Shown here: one piece after another, positions 8,433-18,700 of the stretch
How the letters are laid out: every line of letters starts with the position of its first letter
Numbering within the stretch: the first letter of the stretch is position 1
Origin: Flavobacterium psychrolimnae
GTDB taxonomy: Bacteria > Bacteroidota > Bacteroidia > Flavobacteriales > Flavobacteriaceae
Assembly: GCF_003312425.1 (NCBI RefSeq)
Contig: NZ_QNUX01000001.1
Span: forward strand, 186,001 to 250,000
DNA length: 64,000 bases
Reading direction: 5' to 3'
Made by a program: the position numbers and the translations under genes
Notes under the pieces: model-generated
The model's database searches: none
What the model was told of the DNA's origin: nothing
What the model saw: the letters and a program-made list of their open reading frames with translations, nothing else

Positions 8433-9188
8433 TTATTGGTAGACTCTGATGTAATCAACTATGAACTCCTGCGGTAGAATATTATCATCAACTTCTGGCC
8501 CACCAAAGTTTCCTCCTATTGCCATATTAATAATAAAATAAAAAGGCTGGTTATAAGGCCAAATTGCCTCTGTTTTATTTTTAGGCTGAAACGTATACAC
8601 TAAAGTATCATCCACAAAAAAATCGATTTTGTCTTTCGTCCATTCTATAGCGTAAATGTGAAAACCTTCCTCAATATCATCAAATCTTGTTTTCTTGGTA
8701 TTTATCGTATTTCCGTGGCTGTCCTGCGTGTGCAAAGAAGTAAAAACCATATTGGGTTCTTTCCCAACATATTCTAAAATATCGATTTCACCACATTTTG
8801 GCCAGCCAACTTCATTTATATTAGAACCTAACATCCACAAAGCAGGCCACACTCCTTGTCCAACAGGCAACTTTGCCCTGGCCTCAAAACGACCGTATTG
8901 AAACTCTTTTTTACCTTTGGTAGTGATGCGTGTCGAAGTGTATTTATCACCTTCTTTTTTACCTGTAATGACCAATTTGTTTTTAGCAAGCTTGTGATTT
9001 TGTTTCGTGTACAATTGTCTTTCGTTATTTCCCCAACCGCAATTAGGACAACCATCGCCAAGTTCAAAATTCCAACTCTTTTCGTTTAACGTTTTACCGC
9101 TGAAATTTTCTTCCCAAACTAATTTTCGTTTGTTCTGTTGTGCAAAAGAAAAATTAACCACAAGTAATAGTACCAATATTTTTTTCAT
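8433..9188 (-). CDS. GH16 endo-beta-1,3-glucanase (laminarinase type), secreted
   Basis: A 251-residue glycoside hydrolase family 16 protein with a signal peptide (cleavage near FSFAQQ, residue 17). The catalytic signature GEIDILEY places the nucleophile at E134, the assisting aspartate at D136 and the acid/base at E139. The extra residue between D and E is the laminarinase (beta-bulge) form rather than the lichenase form. WNFELGDGCPNCGWGNNE and GVWPALWMLG line the substrate cleft. It has no lipobox, unlike its paralogue at 13496, so it should be periplasmic or released. It is the last gene of the locus, 6 bp after the GH3 gene. Endo-cleavage of beta-1,3-glucan is inferred from the family. 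Confidence 0.92.
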   Translation of the reverse strand: MKKILVLLLVVNFSFAQQNKRKLVWEENFSGKTLNEKSWNFELGDGCPNCGWGNNERQLYTKQNHKLAKNKLVITGKKEGDKYTSTRITTKGKKEFQYGRFEARAKLPVGQGVWPALWMLGSNINEVGWPKCGEIDILEYVGKEPNMVFTSLHTQDSHGNTINTKKTRFDDIEEGFHIYAIEWTKDKIDFFVDDTLVYTFQPKNKTEAIWPYNQPFYFIINMAIGGNFGGPEVDDNILPQEFIVDYIRVYQ

Positions 9189-9194
9189 TTTATT

Positions 9195-11495
9195 TTAATT
9201 AGAATATTGAAAATCACCTTCCAACTTTGTTACTGAACTGCCTCCGATGAATACTTTAAAGTCTCCAGCTTCTGCTTCCCATTTTCTATTGGCTGTAAAA
9301 TATTCGATTGTTTTTTCATCGATTGTAAATACCACTTTTTTGGTCTCGTTAGGCTGTAATTCTATCATTTCAAACCCTTTCAGCTCTCTTACCGGACGCG
9401 TTATACTTCCTATCAAATCTCTAATATATAATTGAACGACTTCTTTTCCGGTAACTTTTCCAGTATTTTTTAAATTTACAGAAACTTCAATCTTACCATT
9501 TTTAGCAAATGTTTTGGATGATAATTGCAAATCCGAATATTCAAATTTAGAGTAACTTAAACCGTGACCAAAAGGATACAGAGGCGTATTCTTTTCATCG
9601 ATATAATGCGACCAAAATACACTTTCTGGTTCGTTCATTACTGGCCTTCCCGTATTTTTATAATTGTAATAAATAGGAACCTGACCTACGTTTCTTGGGA
9701 AAGTCATTGGTAACTTTCCGCTTGGGTTGTAGTCACCATATAAAACCTGCGCAATGGCATTTCCACTTTGTGTTCCTAAATGCCAACCTTCCACTATTGC
9801 AGGAATATTTTCATCAGCCCAAGGAATCGCTAATGGACGACCATTATTTAAAATCAAAACTACATTAGGATTGACTTTGTAAATTGCTTCTAATAATTCT
9901 TGTTGGACACCCGGTAAACCAATATCGGTTCTGCTTCTTCCCTCACCTGATTGCAAACCGTGTTCTCCCAAAACCATAACTACTACGTCAGCTTGTTTTG
10001 CAGCGGCAATAGCTTCTGCAAATCCACTCTTATCCGTCGTATTTATTTTAGTTTCCCAAATGAACTGCGTTCTTCCCTCGGTTACATCGGCTCCTTTTAC
10101 ATAAGTAAGTTGATTTCCAGAGTACTTTTGTAATCCTTCCAGAACAGAAACTGCCGAATTATCGTCTGCAGCGATTCTCCAACTTCCCAATGGACTCGTT
10201 TTATCATTTGCCAAAGCACCAATTAAGGCGATTCTTTGACCTGATTTTTTAAGAGGTAATAATTCCTTTTCATTTTTTAAAAGCACGATAGACTTTTTGG
10301 CCATATCCAAAACTCCTTCATGAAAGGCCGCTTTTCCAACTGTTGCCAATTCTCTACTTTCATCACAATATTTGTATGGATCGTCAAACAAACCTAATTC
10401 GAACTTAACTTTCAAAATTCGTCTTGCAGCATCATCAATAACGCTTTCTTTGACTTTGCCTTCTTTGACTAATGCAACCAAATGTTCCACATACGAACTG
10501 GATTCCATATCCATATCTGAACCTGCATTAATCGCTATTTCAGCCGCTTGTTTGCTGTCCTTAGCAAAACCATGCGGAATCATTTCGTTGATGGAACCCC
10601 AATCCGAAACTACAAAACCATCAAATTTCCAATCTCTTTTTAAAACTTCTCTTTGTAAATAGGCATTTCCTGTTGCGGGAACGCCATTCAGTTCATTGAA
10701 AGAGTTCATAAACGTTCGTACACCTGCATCTACAGCCGCTTTAAAAGGTGGAAAAATGGTATTTTGCAACACCGTTTCACTTATATCAACCGTATTATAA
10801 TCTCTTCCAGATTCGGCAAAAGCATATCCTGCAAAATGTTTGGCACAAGCCAAAATAGTGTTCACAGCCGATAAATCTTCGCCTTGAAAACCTTGTACAC
10901 GTGCAACGGCAATTTTACTCCCTAAAAACGGATCCTCGCCGGCGCCTTCCATAACTCGTCCCCAGCGGGCATCTCTGGAAATATCAATCATGGGTGCAAA
11001 AGTCCAGTTCAGTCCTACGGCAGCGGCTTCTTCAGCAGCTATTGCAGCCGATTTTTTCATCGCTTCTAAATCCCAACTTGCTGCTTCAGCGAGCGGAATT
11101 GGACTAATCGTTTTATAACCGTGAATAACATCAAATCCAAAAAGCAAAGGAATCCCTAATCGGGTTTGTTCCACCGCTATTTTTTGCAATGCTTTTACAT
11201 CTTTAACTCCTTTTACATTCAGCATCGATCCTACTAAACCTTTTTTTAAGTCCTCGTATTTTTTAGCTGCCTGACCTTCTTTTGGAGTTGGACCTGTAAT
11301 ATCCCAAAAACCGTTGTACTGATTGAGTTGCCCAACTTTTTCTTCGAGAGTCATCAGTTGAAGCACAGAATCCACTCTAGTCTCTAAAACATCTTCTTTA
11401 GAATATGAAACAGGCGATTTCAAGATTTTATTACTGCAACCTGCAACTATTAGAGCTGCTATAGCAAATGATGCTAACAAGGATTTATTTTTCAT
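9195..11495 (-). CDS. bglX: GH3 beta-glucosidase lipoprotein (BglX-like)
   Basis: A 766-residue glycoside hydrolase family 3 exo-enzyme that releases glucose from beta-glucan oligosaccharides. The lipobox is IVAGC with C20, so the protein is lipid-anchored. The TIM-barrel domain has the nucleophile D298 in GFVVSDWGS. The alpha/beta sandwich has VVMVLGEHGLQSGEGRSR, which carries the likely acid/base region. The C-terminal fibronectin type III-like domain ends the protein (GKVTGKEVVQLYIRD). It lies 6 bp before the last GH16 gene. A strong hairpin in the 170 bp upstream may reduce read-through from the lipoprotein gene. Confidence 0.93.
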   Translation of the reverse strand: MKNKSLLASFAIAALIVAGCSNKILKSPVSYSKEDVLETRVDSVLQLMTLEEKVGQLNQYNGFWDITGPTPKEGQAAKKYEDLKKGLVGSMLNVKGVKDVKALQKIAVEQTRLGIPLLFGFDVIHGYKTISPIPLAEAASWDLEAMKKSAAIAAEEAAAVGLNWTFAPMIDISRDARWGRVMEGAGEDPFLGSKIAVARVQGFQGEDLSAVNTILACAKHFAGYAFAESGRDYNTVDISETVLQNTIFPPFKAAVDAGVRTFMNSFNELNGVPATGNAYLQREVLKRDWKFDGFVVSDWGSINEMIPHGFAKDSKQAAEIAINAGSDMDMESSSYVEHLVALVKEGKVKESVIDDAARRILKVKFELGLFDDPYKYCDESRELATVGKAAFHEGVLDMAKKSIVLLKNEKELLPLKKSGQRIALIGALANDKTSPLGSWRIAADDNSAVSVLEGLQKYSGNQLTYVKGADVTEGRTQFIWETKINTTDKSGFAEAIAAAKQADVVVMVLGEHGLQSGEGRSRTDIGLPGVQQELLEAIYKVNPNVVLILNNGRPLAIPWADENIPAIVEGWHLGTQSGNAIAQVLYGDYNPSGKLPMTFPRNVGQVPIYYNYKNTGRPVMNEPESVFWSHYIDEKNTPLYPFGHGLSYSKFEYSDLQLSSKTFAKNGKIEVSVNLKNTGKVTGKEVVQLYIRDLIGSITRPVRELKGFEMIELQPNETKKVVFTIDEKTIEYFTANRKWEAEAGDFKVFIGGSSVTKLEGDFQYSN

Positions 11496-11516
11496 CTCTA
11501 AACTTTTTATATAATT

Positions 11517-11544
11517 AAAAGGCCGAAATAAATTCCGACCTTTT
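11517..11544 (-). terminator. Hairpin between lipoprotein and GH3 genes (terminator or attenuator)
   Basis: A 12-bp stem (two G-U pairs) with a 4-nt loop is followed by U-rich sequence on both strands. It sits inside an otherwise tightly packed minus-strand gene run. Confidence 0.6.
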
Positions 11545-11665
11545 TATTTTCAATATTATCAAATTATTCTAGTTCTAAACTTGTAAAAAAACACCAGTCT
11601 AAACTAAAATTATATCTTATTTTGCATTAGCAAACGTACACTTTAACTATTTAAAAAACTTATAT

Positions 11666-13468
11666 TTAATTAATAGTCACAGAAACGTTATCGATATTAG
11701 CAGTTACCTTACAACCTGCATCTCCACCACAAACTGCTTCAATTAAGAACGACAATCCTTTAGATACATCAGCGTTTGAAGGTATTGTATATGTACCCGT
11801 AAATGTTGTCCATGTTGAAGTTAAAGTTGGAGCTGGATTAAAAACATGTGTAAACGATGCTCCTGCAGCACCTTCACCAAAAAGCAGAACATTAAATACA
11901 GCACCTGGTTGTACAACAGAACCTTTAACATCAAACTTAACTGTGATTTTATCCCCAGATTTTACTGTTCCTGCACCAACAGCTTCTTGTTTAAAGGCTG
12001 GATTACTTGGACCATTTGTCACTAATTTACCTGACCAAGTACCACCATTATTACTTGTTGTATTATCTAAAGCAGCAGTACCTCCATTTTGAAAAACAAT
12101 CCATCCAGAAAGCGCTCCTGTTTCAAAATCACTATTTTGTGCTAATCCGGTAGTCGTTCCTGAACCACCAGTACCTCCTCCTGAACCTTGTAAAAATAGG
12201 GATACATTATCAATATTTACTTCGCCAATTGCTGCACCTAAATCAAACAATACACGTGCATCGCTTGCGCCAAAGTTACTAGCTGTTACAGTAATTGTGT
12301 ATTTCGTGCGAGTTGTAGTAATGTTTACTGTCTGAACCGTATTAGAAAAATCTCCTCCACTCAATCCTATTCCTGCTATTATAGATCTTGCTCTATCTGA
12401 CCATGCATCAAAACTCAAAGTGTATGTTGCGCCTTGTACTATCGCTAATTTCTGGCTTACATTTACATCATAAGAATTTCCAGCCGCTGTAACATTTACC
12501 GAATAAAAAGTATCACCGTTTACAGTTTTAACTGGAGCAGGATCAGTACCAACTCCAATAATCCAAGAGCTGCTACCGCTTTCAAAATTACCATTAGTTA
12601 ATAAACCATCATCAAATGCGCCAGGAGTAACTCCACCACCAGTTCCTGCATATACTTTAAGATCATCGAAATAGTAAGTATCTTTATTATTTGCATTCAA
12701 ATCAAAGAAAAGAACAATTTTATTAAACTTATTGGTTTGAGAAGCTGCAAAAGGAAACGTTAATTCTTCCCACTCACTTGTTTTTGTTGTAGGTACTTCT
12801 AATTCTGTGTTATTATTTGGATTACCAATTTCTTCTAATTTGATTCTAACTTTAAAACCAGGTTTTGCCGAGTAAACTTTCATTTTCAATCCTCCATTGG
12901 TATTGAAATCTAATTTGGCATTTAAATTAATTTGTGTGTTATCCCAAGGATTGTTTCCTAATTTTGTGATTTTACCCACTTTACATGAACTATTTAATGC
13001 ATTATCAAAACTAGGGTTTGACACCCATGCAAAATCAGCCCCGTCATTTACAATAGTTCCTGCTGCAGGTTCTGTTTTAAATGTCATATTTAAAGTTGCG
13101 GCATTTATCGATTCTAGTGCTTCAGTAGTACAAGGAGTAGTAGGAATTGTTATGGTAATTTCGTCCTCAAACGTATCCGAACCACCTGCTACATTATTTG
13201 CTATTAAAACGATAGTATACGTACCGGCAGCATACGACTTTATCGGATTTATTTCAGTAGAAGTCTCACCATCTCCAAAATCCCATTCGTAGTTTTTAGA
13301 ATTCTCTGAGATATTTATAAATGTAACTGTTCCTGTTGCTGGATTTACTGTATAAGTAAATCCAGCAACCACTTTAGGATATTTAGAATCATCATTTGTA
13401 CATCCAAATAAACATATCGTTAAGATCAAAATTGCAATTTGCTTAGCGCTATTGATTAAGTATTTCAT
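11666..13468 (-). CDS. PKD and CBM4/9-like glycan-binding lipoprotein
   Basis: A 600-residue surface lipoprotein candidate, lipobox CLFGC with C23. Domains in order: a PKD domain (about 34-108, with YEWDFGDGETS), a first jelly-roll carbohydrate-binding-like region (about 125-275, ending TYYFDDLKVYAG), then two CBM4/9-like modules (about 290-430 and 445-600). The last two end INIDNVSLFLQ and ANIDNVSVTIN, separated by a Gly/Thr/Ser linker. No catalytic signature is present. In the locus it would hold beta-glucan at the cell surface, the role of SusE/SusF-type proteins in other loci. The glycan specificity is inferred from the neighbouring GH16 and GH3 enzymes. Confidence 0.85.
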   Translation of the reverse strand: MKYLINSAKQIAILILTICLFGCTNDDSKYPKVVAGFTYTVNPATGTVTFINISENSKNYEWDFGDGETSTEINPIKSYAAGTYTIVLIANNVAGGSDTFEDEITITIPTTPCTTEALESINAATLNMTFKTEPAAGTIVNDGADFAWVSNPSFDNALNSSCKVGKITKLGNNPWDNTQINLNAKLDFNTNGGLKMKVYSAKPGFKVRIKLEEIGNPNNNTELEVPTTKTSEWEELTFPFAASQTNKFNKIVLFFDLNANNKDTYYFDDLKVYAGTGGGVTPGAFDDGLLTNGNFESGSSSWIIGVGTDPAPVKTVNGDTFYSVNVTAAGNSYDVNVSQKLAIVQGATYTLSFDAWSDRARSIIAGIGLSGGDFSNTVQTVNITTTRTKYTITVTASNFGASDARVLFDLGAAIGEVNIDNVSLFLQGSGGGTGGSGTTTGLAQNSDFETGALSGWIVFQNGGTAALDNTTSNNGGTWSGKLVTNGPSNPAFKQEAVGAGTVKSGDKITVKFDVKGSVVQPGAVFNVLLFGEGAAGASFTHVFNPAPTLTSTWTTFTGTYTIPSNADVSKGLSFLIEAVCGGDAGCKVTANIDNVSVTIN

Positions 13469-13495
13469 AATTATTATATTTTGGGTTAATTGGTA

Positions 13496-14335
13496 TTATT
13501 TTTTATAAACTCTTACGTAATCTACTAACATAGTTTGTGGAAAGACCGTTTCGCTATTAGGAGAACCAACAAAAGAGCCTCCTACAGCCAAATTAATTAT
13601 AATGTAAAAAGGTTTGTCAAACACCCATTCTCCTGTCACATCACTAGGTGTAATTTGATTGTATAACACATCATCTACATAGAAGTTAATATATTCAGGT
13701 CCCCACTCTATGCCATAGACATGAAAACCAGTATCAAAACGATCATTTAAAAGATTATAACTTTTTGATATTGAATTCCCACCTGAATAACCTGGACCAT
13801 GAACTGTTCCTAAAATTGTTGTAGGATTTTGTCCACGATATTCCATAATATCTATTTCCCCACATTGTGGCCAAACAACAGTATCGGAATTAGCCCCTAA
13901 TAACCAAAAAGCAGGCCAGATCCCTTGCCCATAAGGCACTCGTATACGCGCTTCATATCGACCGTAAGCTTGTTCAAATTTACCTTTAGTCAACAATCTT
14001 GCAGAAGTATAGGAAGAACCATTAAAAGATTCTTTTCTTGCAGTGATAAGCAGTACACCATTTTGTACCGTTACATTTTCAGTGCGATCTGTGTAGTATT
14101 GCAACTCTCCATTTCCCCAACCATTATTTCCAGTTCCAATATTATAATTCCAAATTTCGCTATTTGGTTTACCATTAACATCAAACTCATCCGACATTAC
14201 CAAATTATTAAATGTCGCTACTGTTTGCTTCTCATCAGTTGAACAACTAGAAAATACAAAAAAGGAAAAAACTACATAAAAAGGTATTATGGATAATTGT
14301 CGTGCTCTTATTTTAAATTGATTTATTTTATTCAT
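13496..14335 (-). CDS. GH16 endo-beta-1,3-glucanase lipoprotein
   Basis: A 279-residue GH16 enzyme with a long basic N-region and the lipobox FSSC (C31), so probably membrane-anchored. The catalytic signature is GEIDIMEY with nucleophile E160, D162 and acid/base E165. GNNGWGNGELQYYTDR and GIWPAFWLLG are family cleft motifs. It is clearly paralogous to the GH16 at 8433 but has a different anchor, which suggests one cell-surface and one soluble glucanase. The gaps to its neighbours are 27 and 35 bp, consistent with one operon. Confidence 0.92.
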   Translation of the reverse strand: MNKINQFKIRARQLSIIPFYVVFSFFVFSSCSTDEKQTVATFNNLVMSDEFDVNGKPNSEIWNYNIGTGNNGWGNGELQYYTDRTENVTVQNGVLLITARKESFNGSSYTSARLLTKGKFEQAYGRYEARIRVPYGQGIWPAFWLLGANSDTVVWPQCGEIDIMEYRGQNPTTILGTVHGPGYSGGNSISKSYNLLNDRFDTGFHVYGIEWGPEYINFYVDDVLYNQITPSDVTGEWVFDKPFYIIINLAVGGSFVGSPNSETVFPQTMLVDYVRVYKK

Positions 14336-14370
14336 CTTAAGTGTTTTTATTATTTATTAAAACCAATAAA

Positions 14371-15777
14371 TTATTTATAGAAATATAGATTATCAAGTAA
14401 AAAATTAATATCTCCTACAAAAACAATTTGTGCTAAATTTCCCTTTTGCGAAGCAATATCACCAGTTAACGGAATGTTTATTGAAATCCATTGTCCAGGA
14501 GTTATTTGATTTGCTGGAACTGTATATGATATTTCTTTATCATCTACTGTTGGTCCCCCTGTAAAAACATTGGTATCAATTACACCATTAGCGCCTCTAT
14601 CTCTTATTTTGACTACAAAAGGTGTATTTGTTGTATCTGCGGTCCAAATATCTAAATGAAGAAAACCCATTGTTGTCGCATTTATTGCAGGATTTTTGAA
14701 CTCAATACCCACATAATTTAAATCCGAATAGTATTTAAAATTATCAAAACCAACTTTTATATCAGACGTTTTAGTTGTTGAACCATCATAAAATCCATTA
14801 AAAAAATCAACTGGTACATTTGTATAAGCATTGCTAAACAACGATATTACATTAGCTGCTGCTTGAGTTGGCACAGGTGCAGAACCAAAACTACCAGAAG
14901 CTTCAATTGTCAAGGAACCTGACGCTTTAACACCTGCTACAGCAGCGGTTATTTTGGCTGTACCAAATCCAACAATTGTAACGATTCCTAACTCACTAAC
15001 TCTTGCAACCTCAATATTTGAGGAACTAAATTTAAAGTAAGAAGGTGCTGCCAAAACAGTTTGATTTATACCCGAAGCCAAATTATAAGTTTGAGTCAGA
15101 CCATCAATTGTAACATTTGAACCAATGAAACTATTTTCCTTTTTATCAACACCATTAAAAATAGCAGGTTTTGGTTGTGCAACAGTCCCTAATTTTTCAT
15201 ATTTCAATTCATCAATCCAAAAAGTATATCCATTACCATTCTCAGCTCCTTCAGCATACCAAAACATTCCCTTTTCAAGAGTCAATTTAGTAGCATCAGG
15301 TATAGGAATTATAACTTTAGTCCAATTTGTAGATAAAGGAACATTAGTCATTGTGACTAAATATTTATTCTCCCCAAAATCGTTCCCAAGACCCACTTCA
15401 TTTAAAGTTGCTGCTTGTGTGGATTTAATCCAAAAAGTCAATGCATCATAATCCGATAAATCACGTCCCGTAGCATCCGGGAAAATTGCCCCTGCAAAGG
15501 CACCATTAGGATCACCTACAGTAGGAACGTCAAATCGCATTGATGCCGTACCTTTATATTTTACCTCTTGGTCTACTGTAAATGCATTTGCTTTTGAACC
15601 ACTAAAGGGGAAATAATTTAGACCTCCACTAAAACCATCGATAAAAACTTCAGCTGTTTTAGGAAACGTTGCAAACTCAACATCATCGGAAAGCTCTCTT
15701 TCGCATCCAACTGTTACAATGAGTATCAATCCCAGTAGGAATATGATTTTTGAATCTCTATAGTTACTCTTTTTCAT
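14371..15777 (-). CDS. Ig-like and CBM-like surface lipoprotein
   Basis: A 468-residue lipoprotein with lipobox TVGC (C25). Residues about 40-195 form a jelly-roll resembling CBM11-type carbohydrate-binding domains (DYDALTFWIKS, GYTFWIDELKYE). About 215-290 is a bacterial Ig-like group 2 domain (VARVSELGIVTIVGFGTAKI). About 305-468 is another jelly-roll ending NFLLDNLYFYK. No catalytic motif is seen. Spacing of 12 bp to the preceding hydrolase gene and 35 bp to the next supports co-transcription. It is probably a glycan-binding component of the locus; the fold calls are from pattern, not from search. Confidence 0.82.
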   Translation of the reverse strand: MKKSNYRDSKIIFLLGLILIVTVGCERELSDDVEFATFPKTAEVFIDGFSGGLNYFPFSGSKANAFTVDQEVKYKGTASMRFDVPTVGDPNGAFAGAIFPDATGRDLSDYDALTFWIKSTQAATLNEVGLGNDFGENKYLVTMTNVPLSTNWTKVIIPIPDATKLTLEKGMFWYAEGAENGNGYTFWIDELKYEKLGTVAQPKPAIFNGVDKKENSFIGSNVTIDGLTQTYNLASGINQTVLAAPSYFKFSSSNIEVARVSELGIVTIVGFGTAKITAAVAGVKASGSLTIEASGSFGSAPVPTQAAANVISLFSNAYTNVPVDFFNGFYDGSTTKTSDIKVGFDNFKYYSDLNYVGIEFKNPAINATTMGFLHLDIWTADTTNTPFVVKIRDRGANGVIDTNVFTGGPTVDDKEISYTVPANQITPGQWISINIPLTGDIASQKGNLAQIVFVGDINFLLDNLYFYK

Positions 15778-15789
15778 ATTTTATTTTTA

Positions 15790-18700
15790 TTATTTTCCAA
15801 TATTAATATGTATGTATGTTCTAATTTCCCATTCATTTCCGTTAGGGAATCCTACTGGACTTATTATCGGTGAAGTGGCAAATTCATCAGCAACATTTGG
15901 AAGGTAGCGTGGAGAATATTGATCAAGTGTACGCCACGTTCCACGAATACCAATTTTAGTGTCAGGTAATATAAACCAATTAGGCTTTCCTAATGAAGTA
16001 GATAAATCTAGCATCAACTGCAAAGGATACGTCAAGTTAAAATCTCGATGATAATCAAATGGTCCCCAATCATTAAGTTTTATAGAACTTACTAATTTCG
16101 ATTTATTATAGATAACTCGTATGTCACCTCCCAGACGCTCCACTAATCTAGCATCACCACCATTTGCTTGGGCATTTCCAAAGTAAATATTACCTATTAA
16201 TCCAAAATCCGGAGTTAACTTAGAAACTATACGTGTATTTGATTCCCATAAGTCATGTGCAGGAGCAGAAGTAGGAAAAGCAAACGTTTGTCGCCCATCA
16301 GCAAGAATTCCAACAGCAGCATCTTGAGTAGTTGGTAAATGACGAAATACAAATCCGGTACTTACTGCAAACTTAGCGTCCTCAGTCATGTCATTATCCC
16401 ATTCATACATCCAAGTCGCAGGTGTTGGATCATAAGTCAGCAATAATTCTCCTCCCACTGTTTCTCTATTTCCTCTTACAGCAAATGGATCATCTTGAAT
16501 ATTTCGTAATCTTCCTGGCGCTTGCACATCATTTGGCATAGCCGCCACAATTGGTTTTTGCCACAAAAAGTTTGGAGCAATTTGGAAATTTCCAGTGGTA
16601 TAAGTAAATCCGGAAAGAACATTTACTTGGTTTCCACTTCCACTGTCTTTTAATCTCCAGCCGGTAAATGTTCTGGTATAATCAGCACCACCATTAGCGA
16701 CTAAGCCCATAGCTGCAGCTTGTCCGTACCAATTGAATGAACCTTTGGAATACGTTAATTTAGCTTTTCCTCCCCAATTATCAGTTGATTTAACTTCATC
16801 AGTATAAATTACATAATTTCCTGGTTGTCCTTCAGTAAATTGAAATCTTCTACCATTTAGAGGTTGTCCACCCCAAATAGCACCGAGCTCAACACCTAAA
16901 TCTCCAAATTTAGTTTTTGAATAAATAGAAAGTCTTCTTGTTTTAGGTAGTGGAACCGCAATTGATGAAACAGCTTCCGGAGCATCAGCAATATCTTCAT
17001 GATAAATACCCGCAAGATCAAACATACCAAGTTTTGTAGCGTATTTCAATAAAACTGCTGGATTTGCACCCCACCATAATTGTGGTCCGAAAGCAGCTTT
17101 AAAACCTTTTAATGCTCTTTTACCATCAATTTCAAAACCAGAAGTTTCTCCATTATAAATATCTAAATTTGCTCCATAATTTGCCTCAGGATACAATCCG
17201 AAAAAATCGCCTTCGTAACCCCAATGATAATGGCCTGTCCTGTAGAAACCTCTTAATTCAAAATCTTTAGCATCCCAAGTGTAACTTGCATTGTAGACTT
17301 TAACTCTATTTATATCATCTAATAAAAGAGGACCGTTATCAGTTAATACAGTTCTACTACGACCACGGTTTTCATAAAAAACTTCATCAATTGGATTTTC
17401 AGCAACATTACCAAGTATGCTGAAATTGACATTGGCACGCATGTTTGAGGAAGGATTACCTTCAACTCCTACAAAAAAGGATTGCATGTGGTCAAATCCA
17501 AGCTTTTTAGGATATACAGTTGATTCAGGATCTGCAGTTTTCGGAGTTGTAATTAAACTTCCACCTGTATTAAATGTAGTAAACTCAGCTCTCATGTTAC
17601 TAATACGAATTTTTTCGCTACCACCACCCAATAGCGCAGCTTTATCTCCACGAGCTTTTAAAACAGCATCCATTAACTGAATATTTGCAAAAGAATTTTG
17701 TATGCTCTCAAGATTTTCGCCTGAAGCGTATGGATTTACATTATGTGCTTGCTTCAATGCATAATAAGCTGCACGTGGATAAAGATCATATAAGCCACGT
17801 TCATTTGTTGGTCCTTTGGCACAAATACCAAACCACTCTTCATTCATATTATTATTAGTACCTTCTAAATCCAATGAGTATCCTCCATTCGACCAAGAGG
17901 CATTATTATCATGGATGTCTAGATTTTTAGTTTGACCATATTTCCACCAACCATCACTAAATTGAAACGTAAAACCTCCAAGTGAATTTCCCGCTTTACC
18001 AATTCCTGCTGCATTTTCATAAATTTCTTTCCAGTTTCCCACCATGTAATATGCCTGAGACTTTTGATCCTCACTATTATTAATGGTATTAAATGCATCA
18101 GCTCCAAATTCTGTAAATAAAATAGGCTTATTTATTTCATTTTTAACTTTTGCAAAAGCATCACCAAAAGAAACACCACGATACATATTAGTACCTAAAA
18201 TGTCAATGTCCGGACATTCCGTTTTAATGATGTCTAAAAACAATAAGTCTCCATTACAAATCGCTATAGGATGTGAGGCATCAATTTGTTTCATTTCTAA
18301 AACAGCTTCATTGAAAAGCTTATATAATGAATGTGCTCTTACAGTAGATTTTCGATCTTCTAACGGAATGTTTTCCGTTTCAGCACCATCCCAAAAAAGA
18401 CCATAGTTATTTTCATTTCCTAATAAGAATAATAAAAGTCCTGGAGTATTTTTATATTCTTGAACCATATCTTTTGTTTCTTTCAAAAGTAATTTACGAG
18501 TTCGAGAATCAGAATATTCGGTATTAGGCACCCAATTTCCATTTAAAGTTAGTCCGTAACGTCCAAAAGAATGGTTAAGCATAGTATAAATACCATATTT
18601 TTCATAAATATATTGAATCCATTTTGGTTGGACACCCGTGTATTGACGAATTACATTAACTCCCATGTTTTTCAATAAACCCATTTCAGAGTCAAGAGCA

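Noticed and set aside
15125..15451. Plus-strand reading frames inside the glucan genes (also at 10372, 12897, 13925 and 17417)
   Set aside because: All lie wholly within well-supported genes on the other strand and resemble no family.
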